A stretch of DNA of 64,000 bases from an uncultured Pseudomonadota bacterium (lineage in GTDB: Bacteria; Pseudomonadota; Alphaproteobacteria; RF32; CAG-239): assembly GCA_902763155.1 (NCBI GenBank), contig CACWQS010000006.1:1-64000 (forward strand), read 5' to 3'. Both the position numbers and the translations under genes were made by a program. Positions 34,001 through 41,553 of this stretch are shown one piece after another (the stretch's first letter is position 1; every line of letters starts with the position of its first letter). The notes under the pieces are model-generated. The model did not search any database. It worked only from the letters and a program-made list of their open reading frames with translations, and was not told where the DNA came from.

Positions 34001-34470
34001 CCGGTAATTATTATCGCCGCGGCACCATTATCCATAAGCTGCTGCAATTTTTGCCGCAAACGAGTGGTGATAAGGCCGTTGTGGCGGCGGAATTTTTGGC
34101 GCATCATGCACCGGATATGACTATTTCCCAACATAAGCAAATCATAAACGAGGTCCTTAATCTGCTGAATATTTCCGAATATGCCGATATTTTTGGTGCT
34201 TCATCGCGTGCCGAAGTGCCGGTAATGGGAGTAGTGGACGGTAAAATTATTTCAGCTCAGCTAGACAGACTTGTTATTTTGCCGAACAAAGTAATAATTG
34301 TCGATTTCAAAACCAATCGTCCGGCCGCACCAACACTTGAAACCACACCATCGGCCTACATTAAACAACTGACGGCTTATGTTGAACTGGTGCGCCATAT
34401 TTATCCAAATCTACCGGTAGAAGCATACATTTTATGGACCAATGTTCCCCGTCTGATGCGAGTAGTGTAA
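31093..34470 (+). CDS. addA: AddA, helicase-nuclease subunit of AddAB
   Basis: 1125 aa, starting at the ATG behind AAGGAGAGG, 1 nt after addB; a longer in-frame start inside addB is rejected. UvrD-type helicase motifs: Walker A ASAGTGKTRVLSDR (about residue 36), IKIQTIHSFCQEIL, LIDEAQDTSPVQW (about 410), SFQGADP and RLLYVALTRAEDRL. The C-terminal nuclease has GTIIHKLLQFLP, AQLDRLVI and IVDFKTNR (about 1069). It is the main motor and nuclease for break repair. Confidence 0.94.
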   Translation: MINADYENERKQRLQEAARQQREAANPHLSVWVSASAGTGKTRVLSDRVLRMLLQKVDAGKILCLTYTKAAAAEMKSRIFERLSEWAIMSDADLEKSLHNLLGSEIKNNQDLETNKKTARTCFAELLDTPGGIKIQTIHSFCQEILKRFPLEAEILPYFNIMEDREAEEIIHTLQNKMQYEAEMAPDTPISQALQYLNARLDERTFPLVMKSIAEKRTEIADLLNRYQNSLSLATTIQQRLHISADDTPESLIYAFMANIDCDIIKRYLPQWKAGKNKSDKTNATAMENMLQKKFPPQYFDEYCQIFTSRSVANADLQKSEPEFGAWIDAEKKRVTECMQQILRQKLYAATINVLIVAGEFIRRYEDYKYATGKMDYTDLVLITRQLLQHSAMADWVLFKLDGGIDHILIDEAQDTSPVQWDIIQALCAEFWSGEGLKQNSTVFVVGDRKQSIFSFQGADPKRYDAMSQDTQSAESHFHKVDLEVSFRSVPAVLDVVNRIFAAPDMTAGVVSRGENVNHIAYRAGEFGSVQIWPFLVKPKSEIPEDKEKLPLLQLQGTATLKKQMAESIVAEIKRLMSESSKTPQPLHYSDFMVLVQRRSSIVNEFIRSCKSQGIPITGADKLVLSKEIAVQDLLSLGKFLLLPEDDLSLAEVLKSPLCDFNDDDLTTLCYNRALDSLWQKLLKNATANEKYQNACTMLQNLLHKVDYVRPYELYNEVMTILNGRYLMTERMGVEVEDALDEFMSLTLSFEKENIPTLQGFVDWMLQSDVEIKREVDRADVDAVRLMTVHHSKGLQAPIVFLADAGLVKSITQGQRLLLDENAVFYPLNKDYYDSNCEQILNHEKELALNESKRLLYVALTRAEDRLYVCGFQSGNGQNIPEDSWYNMCRSHLPKDFGKTDEDSGIWEYSTPEYVAKKAKNNKRLQLSRQPSEDWITESVAEVETLAKPYTPSKMLDEDELDSVSPLAETGNYYRRGTIIHKLLQFLPQTSGDKAVVAAEFLAHHAPDMTISQHKQIINEVLNLLNISEYADIFGASSRAEVPVMGVVDGKIISAQLDRLVILPNKVIIVDFKTNRPAAPTLETTPSAYIKQLTAYVELVRHIYPNLPVEAYILWTNVPRLMRVV

Positions 34471-34477
34471 AAATCTG

Positions 34478-34506
34478 TTGTATTTTTTTCATATAACCTT
34501 TAATAT
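34478..34506 (+). promoter_or_regulatory. Promoter of trxA
   Basis: TTGTAT - 17 bp - TAATAT, 63 nt upstream of trxA and just after the addA stop. Confidence 0.55.
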
Positions 34507-34569
34507 GGCAAAAAACGCGCATATATATATAAACGCACACATATAACCAAATTTATTAAGGAGAAAGAA

Positions 34570-34884
34570 ATGACGCAACCGTTAACAGATAGCCAATTTT
34601 CAGAAAATGTATTAAATTCCAAAGGTCTTGTATTGGTCGATTTTTGGGCGGAATGGTGTGGGCCGTGCCGCCAGTTGGGACCAATTTTAGAGTCGATAGA
34701 CGGCCAGTTAAGCGACGTAACCATCTATAAGATGAATGTTGATGATTCGCCGCAAGTTGCGAGCCAATTCGGTATTCGCAGCATTCCGACCATGTTTTTG
34801 TTCAAAGATGGCAAGCAGGTAGATATGAAAGTCGGCTTAAATACCGAATCATCAATTATCTCATGGATTGAATCACATAAGTAG
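34570..34884 (+). CDS. trxA: Thioredoxin
   Basis: 104 aa, classical single-domain thioredoxin: active site WCGPCRQ (Cys at about 32 and 35), cis-Pro in RSIPTMFLFKDGK, and terminal VDMKVGLNTES. It reduces cytoplasmic disulfides. It follows addA, the common alphaproteobacterial neighbour, and has AAGGAG ahead of its ATG. Confidence 0.96.
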   Translation: MTQPLTDSQFSENVLNSKGLVLVDFWAEWCGPCRQLGPILESIDGQLSDVTIYKMNVDDSPQVASQFGIRSIPTMFLFKDGKQVDMKVGLNTESSIISWIESHK

Positions 34885-34926
34885 GAATTTATCTGTCAAC
34901 GCTCGAATGAGTGTAGCCCTTTCCCT

Positions 34927-35069
34927 TGTCATCCTCAAATAAGAGGAGCGAATGAGGGGATCTCAGACAACGGCTAATGAATTTGCAGAGTAAGCAAGAA
35001 TTTCTTAACTTTGTTGCTACTTCCCGTTTTGTAGATTCAGATTCCCTCGCTATCGCTCGAGAATGACAG
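34927..35069 (+). repeat. Dispersed 143-bp repeat, copy A
   Basis: Begins TGTCATCCTC and ends GAATGACAG, so the ends are inverted (TGTCATYCTC/GAGRATGACA). It matches, in the opposite orientation, the element at 37011-37152: shared segments include GAGGGGATCTC near one end, CAAGAATTTCTTA in the middle and GATTCCCTCGCTA near the other. It has no coding capacity. Confidence 0.8.
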
Positions 35070-35103
35070 TAAGAGAACGAAAATGACTTAATTTTTCACC
35101 CTC

Positions 35104-35140
35104 AAAACACGCCCTGAAAGGCGTGTTTTGGCGTTTTTTC
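35104..35140 (+). terminator. Terminator upstream of the secretion locus
   Basis: AAAACACGCC/GGCGTGTTTT, 10-bp stem with a 6-nt loop, then GGCGTTTTTTC. It closes the addA-trxA transcripts and insulates the secretion genes. Confidence 0.85.
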
Positions 35141-35211
35141 TCAATAACCTTTTCTTTACTTTTTACTGCTAAAATTCCCCTCGTAAGAGCACTTTTGTAA
35201 TTGTGAATTTT

Positions 35212-35240
35212 TTGTTACACATTAGTTTATTTTGTAAAAT
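35212..35240 (+). promoter_or_regulatory. Candidate promoter of the type IV secretion locus
   Basis: TTGTTA - 17 bp - TAAAAT. GTTACAC occurs at 35214-35220 and again at about 35247-35253; together with flanking bases (TGTTACACATT / AATGTGTTACA) they form an imperfect inverted repeat straddling the -10 box, a possible operator. The leader to the first pilin gene is about 90 nt. Confidence 0.5.
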
Positions 35241-35337
35241 CAATGTGTTACACTAAACTGAAAAAACTGGAGTTTTTGCAAAAATTGCGCTATTATGAAA
35301 GTGTAAAGAGAAAACTAACTTTTTTAGGAGAACTGAA

Positions 35338-35697
35338 ATGAAATTTTTGAAGAATAATATTTGGACTCTAACAGCATTACTGTTTTTGTTTTGTGTAGTC
35401 GCTGTAGATCCGGCATCGGCTGATTCCGTTTTTACGCAAGCTAAGAGCAAATTGTCTGATTTGTTTAAAAACGCTAAGACCGTTTTGTTCGTAATCGGCG
35501 GTTTTGGTTTGATTGCCTTGGCTTTCCAAGCTATTTTCGGTAAGGTAAAATGGCCGTGGTTTGCAGCTTTAGCATTTGGTTTGGCTGTTGTTGCAGCTGC
35601 CGGTTCTATCGTTAACTACGCAACAGACGACTCTAAGGTTAATTCCAGTGCTGACTATGGTGATAGTTTGTTAGGTGCTAGCGATAGTCAAAATTAA
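35338..35697 (+). CDS. VirB2-like pilin 1
   Basis: 119 aa. A signal peptide (cleavage likely after VDPASA, about residue 29) is followed by two hydrophobic helices around the family core LFVIGGFGLIALAFQAIFGK and KWPWFAALAFGLAVVAAAG, then a short polar tail. Size, two-helix layout and position upstream of virB3-virB4 fit a VirB2/TrbC-type major pilin. It is the shortest and most canonical of four tandem relatives, and a stem-loop follows, so it may be the most abundant product. AGGAG precedes the ATG. Confidence 0.8.
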   Translation: MKFLKNNIWTLTALLFLFCVVAVDPASADSVFTQAKSKLSDLFKNAKTVLFVIGGFGLIALAFQAIFGKVKWPWFAALAFGLAVVAAAGSIVNYATDDSKVNSSADYGDSLLGASDSQN

Positions 35698-35708
35698 TAA
35701 ACTTTTCA

Positions 35709-35763
35709 GTTCCTTTAGGGAACGGAGGGCGGAACTCTTCGCTCCTCCGTCCCCCTTTGGAAC
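35709..35763 (+). other. Stem-loop after pilin gene 1
   Basis: ACGGAGG/CCTCCGT (7 bp) with an outer GTTCC/GGAAC pair, no T-run. A stem of this kind behind a major pilin gene could stabilise its message or partly attenuate read-through. Confidence 0.5.
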
Positions 35764-35772
35764 AGGAGTATA

Positions 35773-35833
35773 CCATTGTGAATATGCTTTGATGATAATA
35801 GCAATAAAAATCATTAAAACATATTCACAATGG
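35773..35833. repeat. 61-bp inverted-repeat element
   Basis: Perfect 14-bp terminal arms CCATTGTGAATATG / CATATTCACAATGG. Inside the left arm CTTTGATGA continues, imperfectly matched on the right by TCATTAAAA. The motif GAATATGCTTTGATGA recurs at both ends of the 36661-37207 segment, so it looks like a minimal (MITE-like) version of that element. Confidence 0.7.
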
Positions 35834-35879
35834 GCAGGATAAACAATAGGTAAGGAAGAATTTGTAACAAAGGAGACTT

Positions 35880-36626
35880 ATGATGAAAAAATATTTAACA
35901 ATAATGTTAGCTGCCCTAATGCTCTGTGCAATGAGTTTTACCGTTGCAGGCAAAGCATGGGCTGCAGATAGTAGCAATCCATTTGGGGCATCATTATCAG
36001 CGTCGACAGTGGCAGATCCGTCTAAAAAATATGGTGGTAGCAGAGGGACTACAGATCCGCAAACAAGCATTAACAGCAATGCAAATAAAGAACAAACAAA
36101 AGATAGTACTTCCGGTGGGCATACACTAAATTGGAACATTGGCTATGATAAAGATGGTGGTAAAACCTTTGTCGAAAAGTTGTTGAGTGGCTCAGGTATT
36201 GGAGGAAACAGTGGAAAGAATCACAGTAATGCAGGAGCATATACTGCTAATGCTGGCACTTTGATTACTCAATCAAATGGTGGTGCAGCTAATGTCGGCA
36301 CTGTTGGCGGTGGCGGCTACGGTGGTGGAATAGCAATGCCTAATTTGAGCTTTGGTGGAGGCTCGGGTATTTTCAGCACCGCTATCAATAAAATGCTAAA
36401 CCTGTTTGGCAATGTGAAATTATTGCTATATGTGATTGCCGCTTTCGGCTTAGTAGGATTTGCCTTTATGGCAATCTTTGGCAAAGTTCGTTGGGGCTGG
36501 GTATGCGCCTTAGCATTCGGCTTGGCAGCAGTTGCGGCAGCCGGTCAGATTATTGACTACGTATCGCAAAGCGGTATGGGTTCGACAATGGGTGATACGC
36601 TTGGCGCAAATGCGGCCGACTTCTAA
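35880..36626 (+). CDS. VirB2-like pilin 2 with long Gly/Ser-rich N-terminal region
   Basis: 248 aa. A signal peptide (to about residue 30, GKAWAA) is followed by ~140 residues of low-complexity Ser/Asn/Gly sequence, ending in GGGGYGGG. The C-terminal ~80 residues repeat the two-helix core of pilin 1: LLYVIAAFGLVGFAFMAIFGK and RWGWVCALAFGLAAVAAAG. The N-terminal half has no match in pilin 1. It may be a minor or tip pilin, or one whose N-terminal part is exposed on the surface. ATGATG gives two adjacent starts behind AAAGGAG. Confidence 0.75.
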   Translation: MMKKYLTIMLAALMLCAMSFTVAGKAWAADSSNPFGASLSASTVADPSKKYGGSRGTTDPQTSINSNANKEQTKDSTSGGHTLNWNIGYDKDGGKTFVEKLLSGSGIGGNSGKNHSNAGAYTANAGTLITQSNGGAANVGTVGGGGYGGGIAMPNLSFGGGSGIFSTAINKMLNLFGNVKLLLYVIAAFGLVGFAFMAIFGKVRWGWVCALAFGLAAVAAAGQIIDYVSQSGMGSTMGDTLGANAADF

Positions 36627-36695
36627 GCAATCAGTTAGCTGAACAGTTATAATTAAACATCGTAAATATGCTTTGATGAATAGGGTAAAGTTTTT

Positions 36696-36983
36696 ATGAA
36701 AACAATGTATGTGTATATGATGACTAATGAAAAGTATGGAACATTATATATTGGTGTTACATCTGATTTGGTTAAACGTGTATGGTAACATAAAAACAAA
36801 ATTTATAAAGGTTTTACATCACGATATAATTTGGACAAGTTAGTCTATTACGAAGTATTTATAGATGAGGAAAATGCTATTTTGCGCGAGAAGCGAATGA
36901 AGCGTTTTAAAAGAATGCAAAAAATAGAACTAATTGAAAAAATGAATCCTACTTGGGAAGATTTATATAAGTCGATTATATAG
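36696..36983 (+). pseudogene. GIY-YIG nuclease (YhbQ/UvrC-like), interrupted by a stop codon
   Basis: The frame reads MKTMYVYMMTNEKYGTLYIGVT...LVKRVW then TAA (36786-36788) where this family usually has Gln before HKNK; a single C-to-T change would explain it. After the stop the frame continues to the natural end (EDLYKSII) with all expected family segments. Without the stop it would be a 95-residue single-domain nuclease of the kind often mobile in bacterial genomes. Confidence 0.8.
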
Positions 36984-37010
36984 TAGTGTCATTCTCTAGC
37001 GTCCTTTCCC

Positions 37011-37152
37011 TGTCATTCTCGAGCGTAGCGAGGGAATCTCAGGACATAGAACGTGAAGTAGAAGTTTAAATAAGAAATTCTTGTTTATACTGCAAATACA
37101 CTACTCGTTGCCGGAGATCCCCTCATTCGCTTCGCTCATTCGAGGATGACAG
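37011..37152 (-). repeat. Dispersed 143-bp repeat, copy B (inverted)
   Basis: Reverse-oriented relative of the element at 34927-35069, with the same inverted TGTCAT...ATGACA ends. Partial end fragments of the same kind flank it at about 36988-37003 and 37163-37183, suggesting nested insertions. Confidence 0.8.
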
Positions 37153-37228
37153 CGAAAAGAACTAGGCTCGCTCGAGAATGACATAGAATCATCAAAGCAT
37201 ATTCGCTAAAAATTATAGGGAGGAAAAA

Positions 37229-37546
37229 ATGTTGTGTATTAAAATAAAGAATTTTATCAGTAGTAACAAGTGGACAATCGGGCTTGTGTTGTCTTTATTT
37301 TTATATGCAACCGATGCTTTTGCGGTTTTTGAAGCACTGCAAGGTGCCGGAAATACTATTTTTCAAGGTTTAAAGACTATTATTTACCCTGCCGCTACCA
37401 TCGGTATTGCTTGCGTTTGTATTGCAGGGATGTTTGGTAGTTTTAACTGGAAGTGGTTGATTGCCATTCTTATCGGTATATTCGTCATTTCGTATGCGAC
37501 AGAAACGGCAAGCCTTGCTGGTGCAGATTTAGCCGGTGCCGACTAA
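37229..37546 (+). CDS. VirB2-like pilin 3 (divergent)
   Basis: 105 aa. A signal peptide (cleavage near TDAFA, about residue 33) is followed by two helices, GLKTIIYPAATIGIACVCIAGMFG and NWKWLIAILIGIFVISYAT, the same plan as pilins 1, 2 and 4 but with FGSFNW in place of FGKVKW. The tail is acidic (AGADLAGAD). It has GGAGG ahead of the start and lies directly behind the inverted-repeat insertion. Confidence 0.72.
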   Translation: MLCIKIKNFISSNKWTIGLVLSLFLYATDAFAVFEALQGAGNTIFQGLKTIIYPAATIGIACVCIAGMFGSFNWKWLIAILIGIFVISYATETASLAGADLAGAD

Positions 37547-37562
37547 TAGTTAAAGGAGATCT

Positions 37563-38174
37563 ATGATGAAAAGATGTTTGACTTTAATACTAGCTTCTTT
37601 AATGTTTTGCACGGTGAGTTTTGTACTTACCGACAGTGCTTGGGCGCAAGGTACTGATCCGACCAAATTAGTTAAGGACCCGACAATTCAAGTGCCAGAT
37701 TCTTTGAGTGTGGCAAATCAGGCAAAAACGTTGGGAAATATTCCGGTTAAAACAACCGAAACAACAACATCCGGCTCTTCCACCAGCGGTAATGTAGAAT
37801 TTACCGGCTCTACCAGTTTAAGTAGCGATTATGGAACTGAAAGTTGTGGCGGGGGGAATATCTTCCAACAACTTGCCTGCCGTGCCGGTTTAATTGGTAG
37901 CGGTTTGAAAACTGTTGGTTATATGATTGCCGGTTTTGGTTTGATAGTGTTTTCATTTATGGCGATTTTCGGCAAGGTTAAATGGCCTGTATTTGCTACC
38001 ATTATGTTTTGTTGTTTTTTACTTTCGGCTACGATATTTGTTGTAAATATGATGACGAAAGAGGGTGATGCCAGTTGGATTGGCGGTGTTAAAGCAGGCA
38101 GTATAAGTGCCAGTTCTACGGCTCAACCAAAGGGCAACATTGATGCTAACGAGGTTTCTCAGCAAAATTCTTAA
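37563..38174 (+). CDS. VirB2-like pilin 4 with Thr/Ser-rich N-terminal region
   Basis: 203 aa. The signal peptide (to DSAWA, about residue 28) closely resembles that of pilin 2. About 80 Thr/Ser-rich residues and a Cys pair (ESCGGGN...LACRAG) follow, then the core GLKTVGYMIAGFGLIVFSFMAIFGK and KWPVFATIMFCCFLLSATIF. The polar C-terminal tail is longer than in the other copies. The Cys pair may form a disulfide. It begins 16 nt after pilin 3. Confidence 0.75.
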   Translation: MMKRCLTLILASLMFCTVSFVLTDSAWAQGTDPTKLVKDPTIQVPDSLSVANQAKTLGNIPVKTTETTTSGSSTSGNVEFTGSTSLSSDYGTESCGGGNIFQQLACRAGLIGSGLKTVGYMIAGFGLIVFSFMAIFGKVKWPVFATIMFCCFLLSATIFVVNMMTKEGDASWIGGVKAGSISASSTAQPKGNIDANEVSQQNS

Positions 38175-38192
38175 AAAGGACAAACTGCTAAA

Positions 38193-38759
38193 ATGAATAT
38201 TATTATAAAAAATACAAAGAAGAAAAAACAACATCGCATCACATTTGAAACGGGGTTCAATATGATGAATGCATATCGCAACAGCAAAGGGCAATATAAT
38301 CTTTTGCAATTTGTGAAGTTTTTGTTTTTGCTTTTTTTCTCATTTTTCATAACTTTTCCTTCTTATGCTTATTTGGAAGAAACAGATGACGGCAGTACCA
38401 AGCTTTCTGCCGGCGAGCAAAATACCAATATGTATCGTATGACATCTAAAGGTAAGATAGCCTTAAAAAAACTCAAGCAAATTGATGAGATAATGGCAAG
38501 AGGTTATGCTGCGGGGGATGGGAGCGCTAAAAATGTGCAAGAAGTGACTCAGATTGTAGATGAACAAAATGACGCCACAGTGCGTGCCGCTGCCGAACAG
38601 GCGCGCCAAACCGCTAATCTTTTGCAAAATAAATCAGCATTGCAGCAAAAGAATAACAGGCAAGCCGTGCAAATGATTATCAGCGTTTCTTCTTTGCAAT
38701 CGCGTGATTCTGAAATGGCGGCAGATTTGTTGCAAACTCTTTCGCGGAGGAAACCATGA
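38193..38759 (+). CDS. Exported/anchored helical protein of the secretion locus
   Basis: 188 aa from the ATG behind AAAAGGA; an alternative start at 38262 would give a more ordinary signal peptide. A very basic N-terminus (KKKKQHR) precedes one hydrophobic helix (FVKFLFLLFFSFFITF), then a hydrophilic, mostly helical domain rich in Gln, Ala and Asn. No family is recognised. Its stop overlaps the virB3-like start (ATGA), so it is translated with the core genes and is probably a component or VirB1/VirB5-position accessory. Confidence 0.6.
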   Translation: MNIIIKNTKKKKQHRITFETGFNMMNAYRNSKGQYNLLQFVKFLFLLFFSFFITFPSYAYLEETDDGSTKLSAGEQNTNMYRMTSKGKIALKKLKQIDEIMARGYAAGDGSAKNVQEVTQIVDEQNDATVRAAAEQARQTANLLQNKSALQQKNNRQAVQMIISVSSLQSRDSEMAADLLQTLSRRKP

Positions 38760-39046
38760 GAGAAGAAATATTAAAAGCGGTAGCTCAACCGCCTAAATTT
38801 TTGTTTGCCCCGTTTGTGCCGGCATTGGTAAATTTAGGAATTCAGTTTCCGATGCTGTTTATCGGTATCGGTGTGGCTGATATGAACCCGTTGTTTTTTG
38901 TAACCAGTATTTTAATTTCGCATGCCATAATAACGGCCTATGGTGTAAAAGAGCCGCACATGTCAACTATGTTGCAGGCGTATGGGCAGACACATAAAAG
39001 CAGTAAAAATTTGTATTCGGTAAAAGGGAGTAAATTTGCACCATGA
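38756..39046 (+). CDS. VirB3-like inner-membrane protein
   Basis: 96 aa. After a short cytoplasmic start (AVAQPPKFLFAPF) come two membrane segments (about residues 20-40 and 46-66), then a polar tail with GQTHKSSKNLYSVKG. This size and layout, an overlapping start with the preceding gene and an ATGA overlap with the VirB4-like ATPase fit VirB3, which in many systems is adjacent or fused to VirB4. Confidence 0.8.
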   Translation: MREEILKAVAQPPKFLFAPFVPALVNLGIQFPMLFIGIGVADMNPLFFVTSILISHAIITAYGVKEPHMSTMLQAYGQTHKSSKNLYSVKGSKFAP

Positions 39047-41475
39047 ATGAGTATGATTTTGCAAGTATCTTTATAGAAGGTTTAAGTAATATGGAGATTG
39101 CAGTGGCTGTAATCGGTATTTTGTCTGCTGCCTCCTTTGCGGTTTTACTCTCTACAAAGTTTGGTAACTGGATTTTACCGCAACCGCGAGAATCTCGTGT
39201 TTCTGACTTTTTGCCGTTTATGAAACTGATGAGTGACGGAGTTACAATTTTATGCAGTAATAATTCTTATGCTCGTGTTTTCAGACTTGATGGTGTGGAT
39301 TTGGCATCGGCAACACCGGAAAAAGTTTTTTCCATGATGATGGCGCGTAAATCTTGGATAGACGATATGGCAAATATGCAGGTTGTATGCCGGGTGATTA
39401 CTACTCGAGACAGGGTAGAACTGGAAAGCGAACGCCGTGAATTTAATAATCCGCTACTGGAAACCATATCGGAAATTTGGTTTCGTAATATGAATAGAAT
39501 TTATAGCAACAAACACTATGTTGTGCTTTCGGTAATTGATCGAAAAGATGCTCTTAAAGACCTGAATTATGCATCGCAAAGCCTTATTTCTACGTTAGGC
39601 GATTACGGTGTCAGTCCGATGTATGAAACAGATACCAGTGCGGCTACCGACAGCCCGTTTTATTTGTTTGCTCATTTATGCAGTCCGGTAAGTAAACCTC
39701 AGCCTAAAGTGCGCAATACCGAAGGTGCTCGTTTATGTGAAATGCTGACCGCCGACCATATTCATTTTACGCAAGAAGAAGGAATTATTAAATTTTTCTC
39801 AGGAGATCATGAACTTTACGAAGCAGCAATCGGTATCAGAGTTAGCGGCGAGGCAATGGATGAAAGTATGATTTATTCATTGAACGCGATTGATTGCGAA
39901 CTTGTTATTTTGCACAATATCCGTCCTATATTTCGTGCGCAAGCCCGTTTGCTATTGGCGCAACAACAGCGTATGGCTATGGTAACCAGTTTTTCCAGCA
40001 ATGTAACCCAACAGTATTCTGAGGCTTTGGCTGCTATTGATGATAGCGACAGCGACTACCAGTCTTTGTGCGAATATGCTATGACGATTATCTTAAAGGG
40101 GCGTTCAAAAGAAGAGATTGATTTCGGAGAATCTGAAGTTCAGCGTATTTGCCGTTCTTTCGGGGTTACTCCGGTTCGCGAAGGCTGGGTTACTCAGGCA
40201 GTGTTCTTTACCCAATTTCCGACTTATGATACATACCCGAGAACTTATCGCTATTTATCGCGCGTAATAGCCATGGGTATTACCATGGATCACCCGTCTG
40301 AAGGCTTTGATAAGAGCGACTGGGGGCCGGGAGCAATCACGGTCTTCCGCACTATGTCCGGTTCGGCTTATCGTTTCCAATTCCACGTATCCAGCGAAGA
40401 TTCGGCGGTGGCTCACTGTTGTATTATCGGACCGACCGGTCAAGGTAAAACAACTTTGCTGACGTTTTTGGCGGGACAAGCTATGCGGCATCCTGATTTA
40501 CGAGTATTCTTCTTCGATCGTTATCTTGGTGCGCAAATCTTTACCCGTGCCATTCATGGTGCTTATGTCGGTTTTGATGGAGATGATAAAACCGTATCGC
40601 TTAATCCGTTTGATTGCGCCAATACACCAAACAACCGCAACTTTTTGCGTCAATGGATGAAGAGTATTGCCATGGTTGACAATGATGCTTTGGCCGACCG
40701 TGAAGTGGCACGTGCTGTTACTACGGCGTTTGATTATCTGCGACCGGAAGAAAGACTTTTGAAAAACCTGCATAAAAGCTGTTTTTCCCCAACCGGTAAA
40801 ATGCGTCGCGAGTTATTCCGCTGGATTAACCCGGACCAATATGGGCGTATTTTTAATGGCGTGAACGATAGTTTGGACTTGAAAAGTCGTCGTTTTATGG
40901 CATTTGACTTTACTCATATTTTTGACGACGATACTTTGGCTCCGGCTGTTATCAGCTACATTATGCATCGTATCCAAACCGAAACCGGCGAAACCGGTGT
41001 TCCGTCATTGATTATGATTGATGAAACGGCACCAATGCTTAAGCACCCGATGTTCCGTGATTCGTTTATTATAGGTTTGCAAGAAGGACGTAAGAAACGT
41101 CAGGCATATCTGTGCGCTTTCCAACAACCGAATATTGTGGATAAACTAGGAGTAGGAGAGGTTATTCGCGGCCAATGTCAAACCATTATTTTCTTCCGTA
41201 ACCCGCAAGCGCAAATGGAAGATTATGCTACATGGAATTTAAACAAGAGCGAAATGGACTTTATTTTCGGTAAAACATATCGTGATTATCCGTATGCTAT
41301 CTTGCTTTCGCGCCCTGCCACCGGCGAATCGGTTATTTTGGACGTGGACTTGAGCGGTTTGGGACGTTATTTACGCATTTACAACTCCGGTCGTAAAAAT
41401 GTTTTATTAGTTCAGCAATTAATAGAAGAATACGGCGAAGATGGTTTTGTTACAAAATATTTAAATATTGCCTAG
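39043..41475 (+). CDS. VirB4-family secretion ATPase
   Basis: 810 aa, the normal VirB4 length. An N-terminal membrane segment (about residues 18-36) is followed by the VirB4 N-domain and a RecA-like ATPase with Walker A GPTGQGKTTLL (about 463), Walker B SLIMIDETAPML (about 655) and a later FQQPNIVDKL...RGQCQTIIFFRNP region. It energises pilus assembly and substrate transfer at the inner membrane. VirB4 rather than the larger DotO/IcmB is indicated by length and the VirB3 neighbour. Confidence 0.92.
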   Translation: MNEYDFASIFIEGLSNMEIAVAVIGILSAASFAVLLSTKFGNWILPQPRESRVSDFLPFMKLMSDGVTILCSNNSYARVFRLDGVDLASATPEKVFSMMMARKSWIDDMANMQVVCRVITTRDRVELESERREFNNPLLETISEIWFRNMNRIYSNKHYVVLSVIDRKDALKDLNYASQSLISTLGDYGVSPMYETDTSAATDSPFYLFAHLCSPVSKPQPKVRNTEGARLCEMLTADHIHFTQEEGIIKFFSGDHELYEAAIGIRVSGEAMDESMIYSLNAIDCELVILHNIRPIFRAQARLLLAQQQRMAMVTSFSSNVTQQYSEALAAIDDSDSDYQSLCEYAMTIILKGRSKEEIDFGESEVQRICRSFGVTPVREGWVTQAVFFTQFPTYDTYPRTYRYLSRVIAMGITMDHPSEGFDKSDWGPGAITVFRTMSGSAYRFQFHVSSEDSAVAHCCIIGPTGQGKTTLLTFLAGQAMRHPDLRVFFFDRYLGAQIFTRAIHGAYVGFDGDDKTVSLNPFDCANTPNNRNFLRQWMKSIAMVDNDALADREVARAVTTAFDYLRPEERLLKNLHKSCFSPTGKMRRELFRWINPDQYGRIFNGVNDSLDLKSRRFMAFDFTHIFDDDTLAPAVISYIMHRIQTETGETGVPSLIMIDETAPMLKHPMFRDSFIIGLQEGRKKRQAYLCAFQQPNIVDKLGVGEVIRGQCQTIIFFRNPQAQMEDYATWNLNKSEMDFIFGKTYRDYPYAILLSRPATGESVILDVDLSGLGRYLRIYNSGRKNVLLVQQLIEEYGEDGFVTKYLNIA

Positions 41476-41497
41476 GTTTTCTGAAAAGTATTTTCTT

Positions 41498-41526
41498 TTG
41501 CAAAAAGCCGTGTTAGACTAAAATAA
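41498..41526 (+). promoter_or_regulatory. Weak candidate internal promoter
   Basis: TTGCAA followed at 15 bp by TAAAAT in the 78-bp gap behind the VirB4 gene, the largest break before the block of exported proteins. The spacing is short. Confidence 0.25.
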
Positions 41527-41553
41527 GAGCGAATATGAACGGAGGTCGTTATC

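Larger units (their letters stand above)
36661..37207. mobile_element. Inverted-repeat-bounded insertion carrying a GIY-YIG remnant
   Basis: The left end AAATATGCTTTGATGA (about 36665-36680) and right end TCATCAAAGCATATTCG (37190-37206) are inverted copies of the motif found in the 61-bp element at 35773-35833. The interior holds the broken GIY-YIG gene and one inverted copy of the 143-bp repeat. The terminal motifs and shared family support an inserted element; no target duplication is evident. Confidence 0.5.
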
